Shown: piece after piece, positions 42,419-51,403 of the stretch | Numbering within the stretch: the first letter of the stretch is position 1 | Layout: the number at the start of each line of letters is the position of its first letter | Assembly: GCF_018449725.1 (NCBI RefSeq) | Contig: NZ_JAAVVC010000003.1 | Span: forward strand, 124,001-188,000 | Length of the DNA stretch: 64,000 nucleotides | Direction: 5' to 3' | From: Pseudomonas sp. dw_612 | Lineage (GTDB): Bacteria; Pseudomonadota; Gammaproteobacteria; Pseudomonadales; Pseudomonadaceae | Position numbers and translations under genes: made by a program | Notes under the pieces: model-generated | The model's database searches: none | Seen by the model: only the letters and a program-made list of their open reading frames with translations | What the model was told of the DNA's origin: nothing

Positions 42419-43716
42419 TCATCATTCATTCGGAAACCAACAAGAGCAATATCCAGCAGAACCTGGGACGGCCGGAGTACAGCTATTACTTCGTGCTCAA
42501 GGAGTTCCGTCCCGTGCTGGAGCGACTGGGGCAAGTGATCGAAGTCAGCAACCCTGACGAACTGGTGGATCGCTTGTATTTCGACTGCTTGAGCCGTGGC
42601 GAAGACTGCATTTTCCTGTCGTTCTCGCCGCCCCATCGCACGCCGATTCATTACGCCTGCCCGACCGTGCCGTTGTTCGCCTGGGAGTTCAGCACCATTC
42701 CCACCGAAAGCTGGCAGGGCGAACCTCGTCACGACTGGCGCGTGGTTTTGGATGCGTGCGGCATGGCGATTACCCATTCGACCTTCACCGTCAACGCGGT
42801 GCGCGAGGTGATGGGCGCCGACTACCCCATCTGCGCGATTCCCGCCCCCGTGTGGGACCGCTTTGCTGCACGAGGCGAACAACTGAGCAAGCGTGCGGTG
42901 GTGGAGCCGGTGCAACTGAACCTGCGCGGCCTGTTGATCGACAGCCGCACCACGGATTTGCGTGCTTACGGCCCACCCGCATTGTGCGAAGGAACCCCGC
43001 TCTCGTTCGACGGCCCGCCCCTGGACTGTCAGTTGCAGCTGGAAGGCGTGGTCTACACCTCGGTGTTCAACCCTTACGATGGGCGCAAGAACTGGCAGGA
43101 CATGCTCAGCGCGTTCTGCACCACGTTCCGCGACTCGCCCGATGCGACGCTGGTGTTGAAACTCACGCACCACGACATCGCCAACGCACTGAACGATATG
43201 CTGCATCACCTCTACAAGAACCAGTCGTACCGGTGCCGGATCGTGCTGATCCACGGTTATCTGGCCGATGTGGATTACGAAAGATTGGTCGAGGCCACCA
43301 GTTACGTGGTGAATTGCTCGTTCGGCGAGGGGCAGTGCCTGCCGCTGATGGAGTTCATGTCCTGCGGCAAACCGGCGATTGCGCCGCTGAACACGGCGAT
43401 GGCCGACTACGTCGACAGCGACAACGCGTTCATCGTCGATTCCACCGATGAGCTGACGGCCTGGCCCCACGATCCCCGGGCGGCGTATCGCACGCTGCGT
43501 TACGTGACCGATTGGGATTCGTTGTGTACGGCTTATCGCGTCAGCTATGACGTGGCTAAAACCGATGCCGAGCGCTATGCCCGGATGTCGGCCCATGCGG
43601 TGCGCAGCCTCGAGCGATTCTGCAGCCAGGCCAGCACCGAACAGCGTTTGCGCACGTTCTTCGAACAACGGCTGGCGCGTGTCAAGGCGTTGCCCGTGGA
43701 AGCCTCGGGCGCATGA
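42412..43716 (+). CDS. Second glycosyltransferase of the A-band modifying arm
   Basis: The 434-residue protein is a paralogue of the preceding one. It shares the N-terminal NLGRPEYSYYFVLKEFRPVLE, SFSPPHRTP and WEFSTIP, and the C-terminal SVFNPYDGRKNWQDML, FGEGQCLPLMEFMSCGKP, but lacks the Pro/Glu-rich insert. Its ATG overlaps the upstream stop by 7 bp (ATGCTGA) and its own stop overlaps the next start by 4 bp. It likely adds a terminal or side-chain sugar to the D-rhamnan. Donor unknown. Confidence 0.86.
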   Translation: MLIIIHSETNKSNIQQNLGRPEYSYYFVLKEFRPVLERLGQVIEVSNPDELVDRLYFDCLSRGEDCIFLSFSPPHRTPIHYACPTVPLFAWEFSTIPTESWQGEPRHDWRVVLDACGMAITHSTFTVNAVREVMGADYPICAIPAPVWDRFAARGEQLSKRAVVEPVQLNLRGLLIDSRTTDLRAYGPPALCEGTPLSFDGPPLDCQLQLEGVVYTSVFNPYDGRKNWQDMLSAFCTTFRDSPDATLVLKLTHHDIANALNDMLHHLYKNQSYRCRIVLIHGYLADVDYERLVEATSYVVNCSFGEGQCLPLMEFMSCGKPAIAPLNTAMADYVDSDNAFIVDSTDELTAWPHDPRAAYRTLRYVTDWDSLCTAYRVSYDVAKTDAERYARMSAHAVRSLERFCSQASTEQRLRTFFEQRLARVKALPVEASGA

Positions 43717-44594
43717 TCCGGCGCTTGCTCGCACGTCTCTGGCCGGCGCCGCTGCCGGCGCCAGTTCCGGTCGCCAGCGTGTCGCCACGGGATGTCGGCT
43801 TGCATGACGCGGTCCTCGACGGCTGGTTTTTGAATGACAGCGGCGAACTGCTCAAGGGCTTTGCCATTACGGCGGACGACACCTTGCTGGACGTTGGCTG
43901 CGGTGAAGGCGTGGCGTCGCTGTTTGCGGTGCGTCAGGGCGCGTCGGTGATCTTCACCGACAGCGAACACGACAAGGTCCGCGACCTGGCCCGGCAGGTG
44001 GAGGCGCAGTCGGATAAACCCAATCTCGGCCTGGTGAGCAACAGCTTGCCGCTGCCCTTGGCCGACGGCTGCGCGAGCAAAGTGGTATGCATGGAAGTGC
44101 TCGAACACATCGACCAGCCCGAGCCGTTCATGGCCGAACTGGTGCGCATGGGCCGTCCCGGAGCGTTGTATCTGCTGAGCGTGCCGGCCCCGGTGGGCGA
44201 ACATTTGCAAAAGGGCATCGCGCCGGCCAGCTATTTCCAGTCACCCAATCATGTGCAGATTTTTACCCCCGAACGGTTTGCCGCGATGGTGGAGGGGGCG
44301 GGGCTGGTAATCGAGCATCGTCAGGCCACCGGGTTTTTCTGGGTCATGGGCATGATCTTTTTCTGGGCCAGCGAGCGGGCGGCCGGGCGCGAGTTGAGTG
44401 GCGCGGTGCGTGACCGAATCCAGGCGCCGTACCCGCCGCTGATGGAGAGTTGGGCGAAAACCTGGCAGGACTTGCTGGCGCAGCCCAACGGCTTGGCGAT
44501 CAAGCAAATGCTCGATCAATTCATGCCCAAGAGCCAGGTGATCATCGCCCGCAAACCGCTGGATGCCGGCGACGTATCCGGGAGAACAGCATGA
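43713..44594 (+). CDS. SAM-dependent methyltransferase of the A-band modifying arm
   Basis: A class I methyltransferase, 293 residues, with LLDVGCGEGVA near residue 58, CMEVLEHI in motif II and a YLLSVPAP post-motif. It is a paralogue of the fifth gene of the arm (45739-46560); both have DAVL.GWF at the start and QVIIARKP at the end. Methylation of terminal D-rhamnose or of an added sugar is the expected role. It is coupled to both neighbours by 4-bp overlaps. Confidence 0.87.
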   Translation: MIRRLLARLWPAPLPAPVPVASVSPRDVGLHDAVLDGWFLNDSGELLKGFAITADDTLLDVGCGEGVASLFAVRQGASVIFTDSEHDKVRDLARQVEAQSDKPNLGLVSNSLPLPLADGCASKVVCMEVLEHIDQPEPFMAELVRMGRPGALYLLSVPAPVGEHLQKGIAPASYFQSPNHVQIFTPERFAAMVEGAGLVIEHRQATGFFWVMGMIFFWASERAAGRELSGAVRDRIQAPYPPLMESWAKTWQDLLAQPNGLAIKQMLDQFMPKSQVIIARKPLDAGDVSGRTA

Positions 44595-45745
44595 GCAGCA
44601 AACGCATCATGGACATCGAGTTGCTGCGCGGCATTGCGGTGCTCGGCGTGTTGTTCCATCACCTGCAAGGCAGCCTGTTCACCGACATCGTGCCGTCGTT
44701 GGAACGCATTCATGCCTGGGCGCAGCCGTGGTGGGGCGTCGATCTGTTTTTCGCGATCTCGGGCTTCGTCATCGCGCGCAGCCTGATCCCGGCTTTGCAA
44801 GGTTGCAGCACCCGTCAGGAATACTGGCAGCAGACCCGCAACTTCTGGCTGCGCCGGGCCTTTCGATTATTGCCGTCGGCTTGGTTGTGGCTGGCGTTGA
44901 TGCTGCTGGCGTGTCTATTTATCAACCAATCCGGTGCGTTCGGCACGTTGCACGCCAACTTGCAGGCGACGCTGGCCGGGGTCGCGCAATTCGCCAATTT
45001 CCGCTTCGCCGACAGTTTCTATCGCTACGAATACGGCACCAGTTTCGTTTACTGGAGCTTGTCGCTGGAGGAGCAGTTCTACCTGCTGTTCCCGCTGCTG
45101 ATTCTGGTCTGCCGCAAACACCTGGTCTGGGCCTTGCTGGCGCTGGTCGCGGTGCAGTTGTTCACGTTGCGCACGCCGATCCTGATGGTGGTGCGCACCG
45201 ACGCACTGGCCCTCGGCATCCTGTTGGCGATGTGGAGTGCGCGGCCCGGTTATGCGCGCTGGGAACCGACCTTCTTACGCCGGCCGTGGGCGGGCGTTTC
45301 AGTGTTGCTGATCGTAGCGCTGGCGCTGAGCGTGATGGCCACCGATCGCTTTACCTTCACCCATTACCGGATCGGCGCAATTGCCGTGCTCAGTGCGGTG
45401 CTGGTCTGGGTCGCGTCCTATAACCGGGATTACCTGATGCCGGCGGGTGCGCTGAAGAACCTGATGGTGTGGATCGGCAGTCGCTCCTACGGGATTTACC
45501 TGATCCACATTCCGGCTTATCTACTGGTGCGCGAAGTGATCTTCCGCTTGCAGGCCGCCGGTTTGCCGAGCCCGGCCGGTCACCCGATCCTGACGGTCCT
45601 GATCGCGGCCGGGCTGATCGCCCTGTTGAGCGAACTCAATTACCGCTTCGTCGAAATGCCCATGCGCAATCGCGGCGCCTCGCTGGTGCAACGTCTGAGC
45701 ACGTCCCGAACCGCCGTCCCATCCTCTGGAGCTACCTCATGCTGA
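44591..45745 (+). CDS. Acyltransferase family 3 membrane protein of the A-band modifying arm
   Basis: The 384-residue polytopic protein belongs to the OafA/acyltransferase-3 family, which O-acetylates (or otherwise acylates) surface sugars. IELLRGIAVLGVLFHHLQ near the N terminus holds the family's Arg and His pair, WGVDLFFAISGFVI follows, and YWSLSLEEQFYLLFPL is the third block. The start ATG 44591 overlaps the preceding stop (ATGA). An upstream in-frame start at 44450 would run through the methyltransferase gene in another frame and is rejected. Confidence 0.9.
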   Translation: MSSKRIMDIELLRGIAVLGVLFHHLQGSLFTDIVPSLERIHAWAQPWWGVDLFFAISGFVIARSLIPALQGCSTRQEYWQQTRNFWLRRAFRLLPSAWLWLALMLLACLFINQSGAFGTLHANLQATLAGVAQFANFRFADSFYRYEYGTSFVYWSLSLEEQFYLLFPLLILVCRKHLVWALLALVAVQLFTLRTPILMVVRTDALALGILLAMWSARPGYARWEPTFLRRPWAGVSVLLIVALALSVMATDRFTFTHYRIGAIAVLSAVLVWVASYNRDYLMPAGALKNLMVWIGSRSYGIYLIHIPAYLLVREVIFRLQAAGLPSPAGHPILTVLIAAGLIALLSELNYRFVEMPMRNRGASLVQRLSTSRTAVPSSGATSC

Positions 45746-46560
45746 GGCTTTTGAAGAAACTCACGTCGAGCACGCCCGCTCCCGCCGCGCCAGTGGCTCC
45801 GGTCGCGGACAAGGTCGATCCGTACATGCTCGGCCTGCGCGATGCGGTGCTCAGCGGCTGGTTCAATCAGCAAACCGACGAGTTGTTCACCGGTTTCCGG
45901 GTGACTGCCGAGGACACCTTGCTCGACGTCGGCTGCGGCGATGGCGGCAACGTGCATTTCTGCGGCATGCGCGGGGCGAAGATCATCATTGCCGACATTG
46001 ATGCGGCCAAGGTTGAAGCGACCCGTTTGCGCCTGGGCGATACCCCGGCCCGGGACGTTGAATGCCACGTGACCGACTGCAATCCGCTGCCGATTGCCGA
46101 TGGCACCGCCACCCGCGTGGTGTCCACCGAAGTCATCGAGCACGTCGACGATCCGGCGCAGTTCCTCGCCGAACTGGTGCGGGTCGGCAAACCGGGGGCG
46201 CTGTATTTGCTCAGCGTCCCGCATCCCAGCTCCGAAGACCTGCAAAAAGACATCGCCGCGCCGGAGTACTTCCAGAAGCCCAACCACATTCGCATCATCA
46301 GCGAAGAGCAGTTCAAGGCAATGGTCAGCGAGGCCGGGCTGGAAGTCATCAGCCACAGCCAGTACGGGTTCTACTGGTCGATGTGGATGCTGTTGTTCTG
46401 GGAGGCCAAGGTTGATTTCAGCAATGCTGATCACCCGCTGCTCAATCATTGGGCGGATACCTGGCAGGCGATCCTCGAATCGCCACGGGGCGCGCAGATC
46501 AAACAGGCGCTGGATGGGGTGGTGGCGAAGAGTCAGGTGATCATCGCCCGCAAGCCCTGA
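45739..46560 (+). CDS. Second SAM-dependent methyltransferase of the A-band modifying arm
   Basis: The 273-residue class I methyltransferase has LLDVGCGDGGN (about residue 54), TEVIEHVDD and YLLSVPHPSSED. It is a paralogue of the gene at 43713-44594. A Pro/Ala-rich N-terminal stretch (about 13-27) precedes the fold. The ATG overlaps the acyltransferase stop by 7 bp (ATGCTGA), the same junction as between the two glycosyltransferases. It ends just before a REP pair. Confidence 0.87.
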   Translation: MLRLLKKLTSSTPAPAAPVAPVADKVDPYMLGLRDAVLSGWFNQQTDELFTGFRVTAEDTLLDVGCGDGGNVHFCGMRGAKIIIADIDAAKVEATRLRLGDTPARDVECHVTDCNPLPIADGTATRVVSTEVIEHVDDPAQFLAELVRVGKPGALYLLSVPHPSSEDLQKDIAAPEYFQKPNHIRIISEEQFKAMVSEAGLEVISHSQYGFYWSMWMLLFWEAKVDFSNADHPLLNHWADTWQAILESPRGAQIKQALDGVVAKSQVIIARKP

Positions 46561-46571
46561 GCAGGACCCAC

Positions 46572-46661
46572 TGTGGGAGCGGGCTTGCTCGCGAATGCGG
46601 TGTGTCAGGCAACATTTACGGTGACTGATACTCCCTCTTCGCGAGCAAGCCCGCTCCCACA
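46572..46661. repeat. Inverted REP pair (REPIN), copy 3
   Basis: TGTGGGAGCGGGCTTGCTCGCGAATGCGG begins at 46572 and the inverted copy CTTCGCGAGCAAGCCCGCTCCCACA ends at 46661. The orientation and length are those of copies 1 and 2 (90 bp). It closes the A-band locus. Confidence 0.9.
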
Positions 46662-46708
46662 GGGTTTTGTGTACGCTGTGGCCCTGTGTTTTCAGGATCA
46701 GGGATTTC

Positions 46709-47905
46709 ATGTCGTTTTTCGTTCGTCTCTCGGTTCTGCTGGTTGCGATGTTGTTGCTCAATGGCTGTGAGCAAAAGGCATCTCTACCACTCGATCAACA
46801 ACTCTACGTCTGGCAACGGCAATGGACTCCGGCCCACGAAGCTGCGTTGCGGGACAGCCGCGCCGATTTCTCGACCTTGCGGGTGCTGGCCTTGCAGGCG
46901 TTTCCCCAGGACGGGTGGCGTCGGGCGCGGGTTGATCCGGCGTTGCTCAAGCAGGACGGCCGGCCGCTGATTGCAGTAATTCGCCTGGATGGCCAGCTCA
47001 AGACGCTGGATCAGGACGAGGTCATTGCGCAGATCCAGCAACTGCTCGGCGACTGGCAAACCCAAGGCTTGACCCTGGCCGGCGTGGAAATCGACCACGA
47101 TGCCGGCAACGCTCGGCTACCGGCCTATCGCACGTTCCTCACACAGTTGCGCGCCGCGCTGCCGGCGGCTTTGCCCCTGAGCATCACCGCATTGCCAGCC
47201 TGGCTCGACAGCCCTGAATTGCCGGGGTTGTTGGCGACGGTCGATAGCAGCGTGTTGCAGGTGCACGCGGTCAGCGATCCGCGCCATGGCTTGTTCGACG
47301 CGGCTCAGGCTGAACAGTGGGCCAAGGTCTGGAGCCGCATCACGCCTAAGCCCTTCTACCTGGCACTGCCGGCCTATGGCGTGGCGTTGTTGCCGGACGC
47401 CGATGGCGCGCCGGTGGTGGAAAGCGAAGTGCCTATTGAACGTGGCGGCAAACGTCGCGAGTTACTGGCTGATCCACAGCAATTGAGCGCACTCGGCAGC
47501 GAGTTGCGCCAGCATCCGCCGGCCCATCTGGCCGGGCTGATCTGGTTCCGTCTGCCGTTACCCGGTGATCGCCGCGCCTGGAGCCTGACGACGTTGGGCG
47601 CGGTGGCCCGTGGTGATGCCCTCGACAGTCGCCTGAACCTGCAACTCTCCGAACACAACGGCCTCTATGACATCGCCATCATCAATCAGGGCAACCTCGA
47701 CAGCGCCTGGCCCGAACGCCTGACGCTGGCGGTGCAAGGGTGTGACGGCGCCGATGCCCTGGCCGGTTATGCGTTGCAACAGCGCCCGGATCTGCTTACC
47801 TTCACCCGCCTGCGCGACGGTCGAGTGCCGGCCGGTGGTCAGCGCGCCATCGGTTGGGCACGTTGCACACACATTGATCAAGGAGGTTCGAATGTTCACC
47901 CGTAA
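46709..47905 (+). CDS. DUF3142-like lipoprotein
   Basis: The 398-residue product has a lipoprotein signal: a hydrophobic run (about 6-16) ending in the lipobox LLNGC, lipidation at Cys18. The mature part contains YVWQRQW, LRVLALQ, VEIDHDAGNARLP and ALPAYGVAL, features I associate with DUF3142, a TIM-barrel-like family without a known reaction. ATG 46709 follows GGATCAGGG. It overlaps the next gene by 14 bp, so the two products probably work together. No Asp after the Cys, so outer-membrane sorting would be expected. Confidence 0.78.
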   Translation: MSFFVRLSVLLVAMLLLNGCEQKASLPLDQQLYVWQRQWTPAHEAALRDSRADFSTLRVLALQAFPQDGWRRARVDPALLKQDGRPLIAVIRLDGQLKTLDQDEVIAQIQQLLGDWQTQGLTLAGVEIDHDAGNARLPAYRTFLTQLRAALPAALPLSITALPAWLDSPELPGLLATVDSSVLQVHAVSDPRHGLFDAAQAEQWAKVWSRITPKPFYLALPAYGVALLPDADGAPVVESEVPIERGGKRRELLADPQQLSALGSELRQHPPAHLAGLIWFRLPLPGDRRAWSLTTLGAVARGDALDSRLNLQLSEHNGLYDIAIINQGNLDSAWPERLTLAVQGCDGADALAGYALQQRPDLLTFTRLRDGRVPAGGQRAIGWARCTHIDQGGSNVHP

Positions 47906-50033
47906 CTGGCCCCGCCATCTGCTCTGCCTGAGCCTCAGTTTGCCCCTGGGTTCGGCGTTGGCCTGTGGGCCGGACTTTCCGATGCGCCTGCTGGATGACC
48001 GGGAGCAGTCCCTCGCGGAGCTGCCGGAAGGCAATTTCCGCTTCGAGGTCAATCGCCTCGGGCACGCCATCGCCGGGTTGAAGAATGCCACGGTGGCGAC
48101 CAATACCCCGGGCAACGGCTACGGCGATGAGCCGGCCTACACCGAGCAACGGGACAAGGCGGAACAGGCCGGTTTGACCGCCGAGCAGCAAGCGCTGGTC
48201 ACGCAACTGCGCACGTTGACCGATGCGCATCAGGTGGAGATCCAGGGCGCGAGCCTGCCGGTGGATCTGCGGTTGTACCTGGCGGGCGCCGTGGCGTTCA
48301 ACGCCGGGGATCATGTGCTTGCCGCTGAATACTTTCAGAAAGTCCTGGCGCTGCCGGCCAGTCAACGACCGTTGCGCAGTACATGGGCCGCGTATTCATT
48401 GGGGCGGGCGCTGTATGAAATGAGCGCCGAGGCGGGCGCCGGGCCGGATCTGTTGGCTCAGTCGCAGAAAGCCTTCGCGCAGGCCCGTCAGCTGAGCATC
48501 GACGGCTTCAGCGACCCACTGGAATTGGGCGTCGCCAGCCTCGGTGAAGAAGCTCGGGTGGTGCGTACGGCGGGCGACTGGAACCGCGCGATCGAACTCT
48601 ACGCCACGCAAACTATCCACGGTTCGCCGGTGGGTTACGCCTCGCTCAAGCAGTTGATGGCCGAACTCACGGCGCTGCCCGATGATCAATTGGCCGTGTT
48701 GCTGGAGGGCAAAACGGTGCAGCAATTGGTCACGGCTTCTTTGATCAGCCGCGTCGGCTGGTCATTTGGTGAACAACCGCCGAGCGAGAAAAAGCTGATC
48801 CCGCTGCTGCAAAACAGCACCCGTGGCAGCCTGGATAACGCCGATCGGCTGGCGGCGATGAATTATCAGCAGGGCGACTACGCCAGCGCCAAAGCCTTTG
48901 TCGAACACGCGGGCGACGGCGGACTGGCCTGGTGGATACGCGCCAAACTGGCGCTGCGCGAGGGCGATAAGGTTGCTGCCGCAGCGGCTTATGCGAAAGC
49001 GGCCCAGGCGTTCCCGCAGCAGGAATCCTGGGGCGAGGCGCGTATCCCGGAATGGGATTACAACGATGTCGTTGTGCAACCCAAATGCCGGGTTGAGGGC
49101 GAAAGCGCGATTCTCGCCCTGCAACGGGGCGACTACCTGCAAGCTTTCGACCAGCTCTATCGCAGCCAAGGCATTTACTGGCTCGACGCGGCCACGGTCG
49201 CCGAGCGGGTGCTGACCGTCGATGAGCTCAAGCATTACGTCGACACCCAAGTGCCGGCCGTACCGCCGCTGACCCAGCAGGATCGCGACAACTACGTGCC
49301 GTTGCCGGTGGCGGCGAAGCTGCGCGATTTGCTTGGACGGCGGTTGTTGCGCGAAGAGCGCTACGACGAGGCGCCGGCCTATTTCGACAACCCCGACCTG
49401 CAGGCTAAGGCCAGTTTTTACGGGCAGATGCGTCAGGAAGCCGAATCCAAATGGTGGCCGACTCGCCGGGCGTTCGCTTACTACCAGGCCGCGAACACCG
49501 CTCGCCACGATGGCATGGCGCTGTTGGGCTACGAGATGTCCCCGGATTACGCGACCTTCGACGGCAATTACAGCCTGGAGATTCCCGAGCTCAAGGTCGG
49601 CCCGTTGATCGCCGAGGGCGAAGTGCTGCGTCAGCAGGCCACGGTGGCGAAGCCGGATGAGCGTTTCCATTACCGTTATGTCGCGACGGCCCTCGCCAGC
49701 AAAGCCGCCGATCATCTGCCCCACAGCAGTCAGGCGTTTGCTGCCGTGCTGTGCAAGGCGTCCAACTGGGGCACCCGCCTGGAGGAACAGAGCGCGTTCT
49801 ATCAACGTTATGTCGAGCAGGGCCCTTATGTGGTCTGGGCCGGTGATTTCGGGCACCAATGCCAGGAGCCGGACTTCCAGAACACCGATAAACGCTACGT
49901 AACTCAATTCGTGGACAGTCTGCGTTCGACGTTGCGGCCCTACAAGCGGCTGCTGCAGATCACCGGTGTGTTGGCGGTGACGGCGGCGGCTTTGTTGCTG
50001 ATCAATCGTCGCCGTCGCCACAAAGCGCAGTAA
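47892..50033 (+). CDS. Exported repeat-rich protein with a C-terminal membrane anchor, function unknown
   Basis: The 713-residue product starts with a signal peptide (cleavage likely near LGSALACGPDF). The mature part is alpha-helical and alanine-rich, with tetratricopeptide-like stretches (AVAFNAGDHVLAAEYFQKVLALPASQ; KLALREGDKVAAAAAYAKAAQAFP). One membrane segment lies at the very C terminus (ITGVLAVTAAALLLINRRRRHK). It has a strong AAGGAGG ribosome site and overlaps the lipoprotein gene. No enzyme motif is recognised. A periplasmic scaffold role is only a guess. Confidence 0.75.
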   Translation: MFTRNWPRHLLCLSLSLPLGSALACGPDFPMRLLDDREQSLAELPEGNFRFEVNRLGHAIAGLKNATVATNTPGNGYGDEPAYTEQRDKAEQAGLTAEQQALVTQLRTLTDAHQVEIQGASLPVDLRLYLAGAVAFNAGDHVLAAEYFQKVLALPASQRPLRSTWAAYSLGRALYEMSAEAGAGPDLLAQSQKAFAQARQLSIDGFSDPLELGVASLGEEARVVRTAGDWNRAIELYATQTIHGSPVGYASLKQLMAELTALPDDQLAVLLEGKTVQQLVTASLISRVGWSFGEQPPSEKKLIPLLQNSTRGSLDNADRLAAMNYQQGDYASAKAFVEHAGDGGLAWWIRAKLALREGDKVAAAAAYAKAAQAFPQQESWGEARIPEWDYNDVVVQPKCRVEGESAILALQRGDYLQAFDQLYRSQGIYWLDAATVAERVLTVDELKHYVDTQVPAVPPLTQQDRDNYVPLPVAAKLRDLLGRRLLREERYDEAPAYFDNPDLQAKASFYGQMRQEAESKWWPTRRAFAYYQAANTARHDGMALLGYEMSPDYATFDGNYSLEIPELKVGPLIAEGEVLRQQATVAKPDERFHYRYVATALASKAADHLPHSSQAFAAVLCKASNWGTRLEEQSAFYQRYVEQGPYVVWAGDFGHQCQEPDFQNTDKRYVTQFVDSLRSTLRPYKRLLQITGVLAVTAAALLLINRRRRHKAQ

Positions 50034-50036
50034 GGC

Positions 50037-50666
50037 TCACGCCTGTTGAACGAACGTCAGCCTCAGGGCGAAACCGATCAACAGGCTGCCGAACAGCCAC
50101 TGCTGCATCCGTTGGGCCGACGGGCTGCGCTGCAGCCAGCGGCCGAGCGCGGCGCCGACCAGTGCGTAGGCGCTGTCGAACAGCAAACCCACGCCGACCA
50201 GCACTACGCCAAGGATGGCGAACTGCCCGAGCACCGGCCCGGCCTGGGGATTGATGAACTGCGGCAGCAGTACCGAGCAGAACAGCAACGCCTTGGGGTT
50301 GAGCAGGTTGGTCAGCAAACCGCGCTGGATCGACTCGCGCCAGCGCGGTTTTTCGAGCGTGGCGCCGGCGCCATTCAGGTTGGGCAGCATCGTGGTGCGC
50401 AGGCACTGAATGCCGATCCACAACAGGTACGCGGCCCCGGCGAGGCGCACCACATCGAAGGTCCAGGGCGCAGCCTTGAACAACGCCGCCAGCCCCAGCG
50501 CCGCCAAGGCCACGTGACAACCCCGGGCAATGCCCAGGCCAATCGCCGTGGCCAGCGCCGCGCCTTTGCCCTGGCGGGCGCCGGTTTGCAGCAGCAGGAT
50601 CATGTCCGGGCCGGGCAGCAGATACACCACCGCCAGCGCCATGAAAAACAGCCAGAGACCTGCCAT
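50037..50666 (-). CDS. LysE/RhtB-family amino-acid exporter
   Basis: The 209-residue polytopic protein has the family opening YLLPGPDMILLLQTGARQGKGAAL and NLLNPKALLFCSVLLPQF, with about six membrane helices. It converges on the preceding gene (3-bp gap, no terminator seen) and is divergent from an Lrp-type regulator. That arrangement is common and suggests control by its own substrate amino acid. Substrate unknown. Confidence 0.9.
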   Translation of the reverse strand: MAGLWLFFMALAVVYLLPGPDMILLLQTGARQGKGAALATAIGLGIARGCHVALAALGLAALFKAAPWTFDVVRLAGAAYLLWIGIQCLRTTMLPNLNGAGATLEKPRWRESIQRGLLTNLLNPKALLFCSVLLPQFINPQAGPVLGQFAILGVVLVGVGLLFDSAYALVGAALGRWLQRSPSAQRMQQWLFGSLLIGFALRLTFVQQA

Positions 50667-50810
50667 GTTGCACCCCGTTCGTTGTCGATTTGGTAGGGGC
50701 AGTCTAGGGCCGGAGGGCAGGGCAGGTGCTTGCGTAGTTCACTTCTAAAACCTTCTGGATTGGCATAACCTGCCACGTTATGACGTGAATACCATCAGGA
50801 TCTGCCAATC

Positions 50811-51284
50811 ATGAAACTGGACGCCTACGACCGCAAGATTCTCGCCGCCCTGCAACGGGACGGTCGGCTGAGTAATGTGCAATTGGCCGATGAGATCGGC
50901 TTGTCGGCGTCGCCCTGCTTGCGCCGGGTGCGGATGCTGGAAGAGGCGGGGGTGATTCGCGGCTATCAGGCCAACCTTGATCGAGATGAAGTGGGGCTGG
51001 GGCTGACGGTGTTTGTCGGGGTCAAGGTTGAACGCCATAACGATGAACAGGCCGAGGCATTTCGACTGGCGGTGACGGCGTTGCCCGAGGTGATTTCGGC
51101 GTTCCTGGTGTCCGGGGAATCGGATTTTCTGCTGCAAGTGGTGGTGCCAGACCTGCGGGCCTACGATCGGTTTCTCACCGGGCGGTTGCTGAAGTTGCCG
51201 GGGGTGAGTGACATCCGCAGCAACTTTGCGATTCACACGGTGAAGACGCCGGGGGCGTTGCCACTGGAGCATTTGCCGCTTTAG
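50811..51284 (+). CDS. Lrp/AsnC-family transcriptional regulator
   Basis: The 157-residue protein has the Lrp helix-turn-helix (DRKILAALQRDGRLSNVQLADEIGLSASPCLRRV) and a C-terminal RAM ligand-binding domain (GVKVERHNDEQ, then GESDFLLQVVVPDL). It is divergent from the LysE-type exporter. The 144-bp gap probably holds a shared operator. Confidence 0.92.
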   Translation: MKLDAYDRKILAALQRDGRLSNVQLADEIGLSASPCLRRVRMLEEAGVIRGYQANLDRDEVGLGLTVFVGVKVERHNDEQAEAFRLAVTALPEVISAFLVSGESDFLLQVVVPDLRAYDRFLTGRLLKLPGVSDIRSNFAIHTVKTPGALPLEHLPL

Positions 51285-51299
51285 ACCGCGTCGCCTGCC

Positions 51300-51369
51300 T
51301 TCGCGAGCAAGCCCGCTCCCACACTTGAAATGCATTCCCATGTGGGAGCGGGCTTGCTCGCGAAGGCGG
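51300..51369. repeat. Inverted REP pair, copy 4 (reversed arrangement)
   Basis: TTCGCGAGCAAGCCCGCTCCCACA (51300-51323) precedes TGTGGGAGCGGGCTTGCTCGCGAAGGCGG (51341-51369) with a 17-bp gap. The two units face the opposite way to copies 1-3. It lies between the convergent Lrp and dihydrolipoyl dehydrogenase genes. Confidence 0.9.
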
Positions 51370-51403
51370 CCGAACTGACGGCAGCTCACTATCAGACTGC
51401 CCA

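Noticed and set aside
44450..44593. An N-terminal extension of the acyltransferase back to 44450
   Set aside because: It would overlap the methyltransferase by 145 bp in another frame; the ATGA overlap at 44591 gives the family N terminus.
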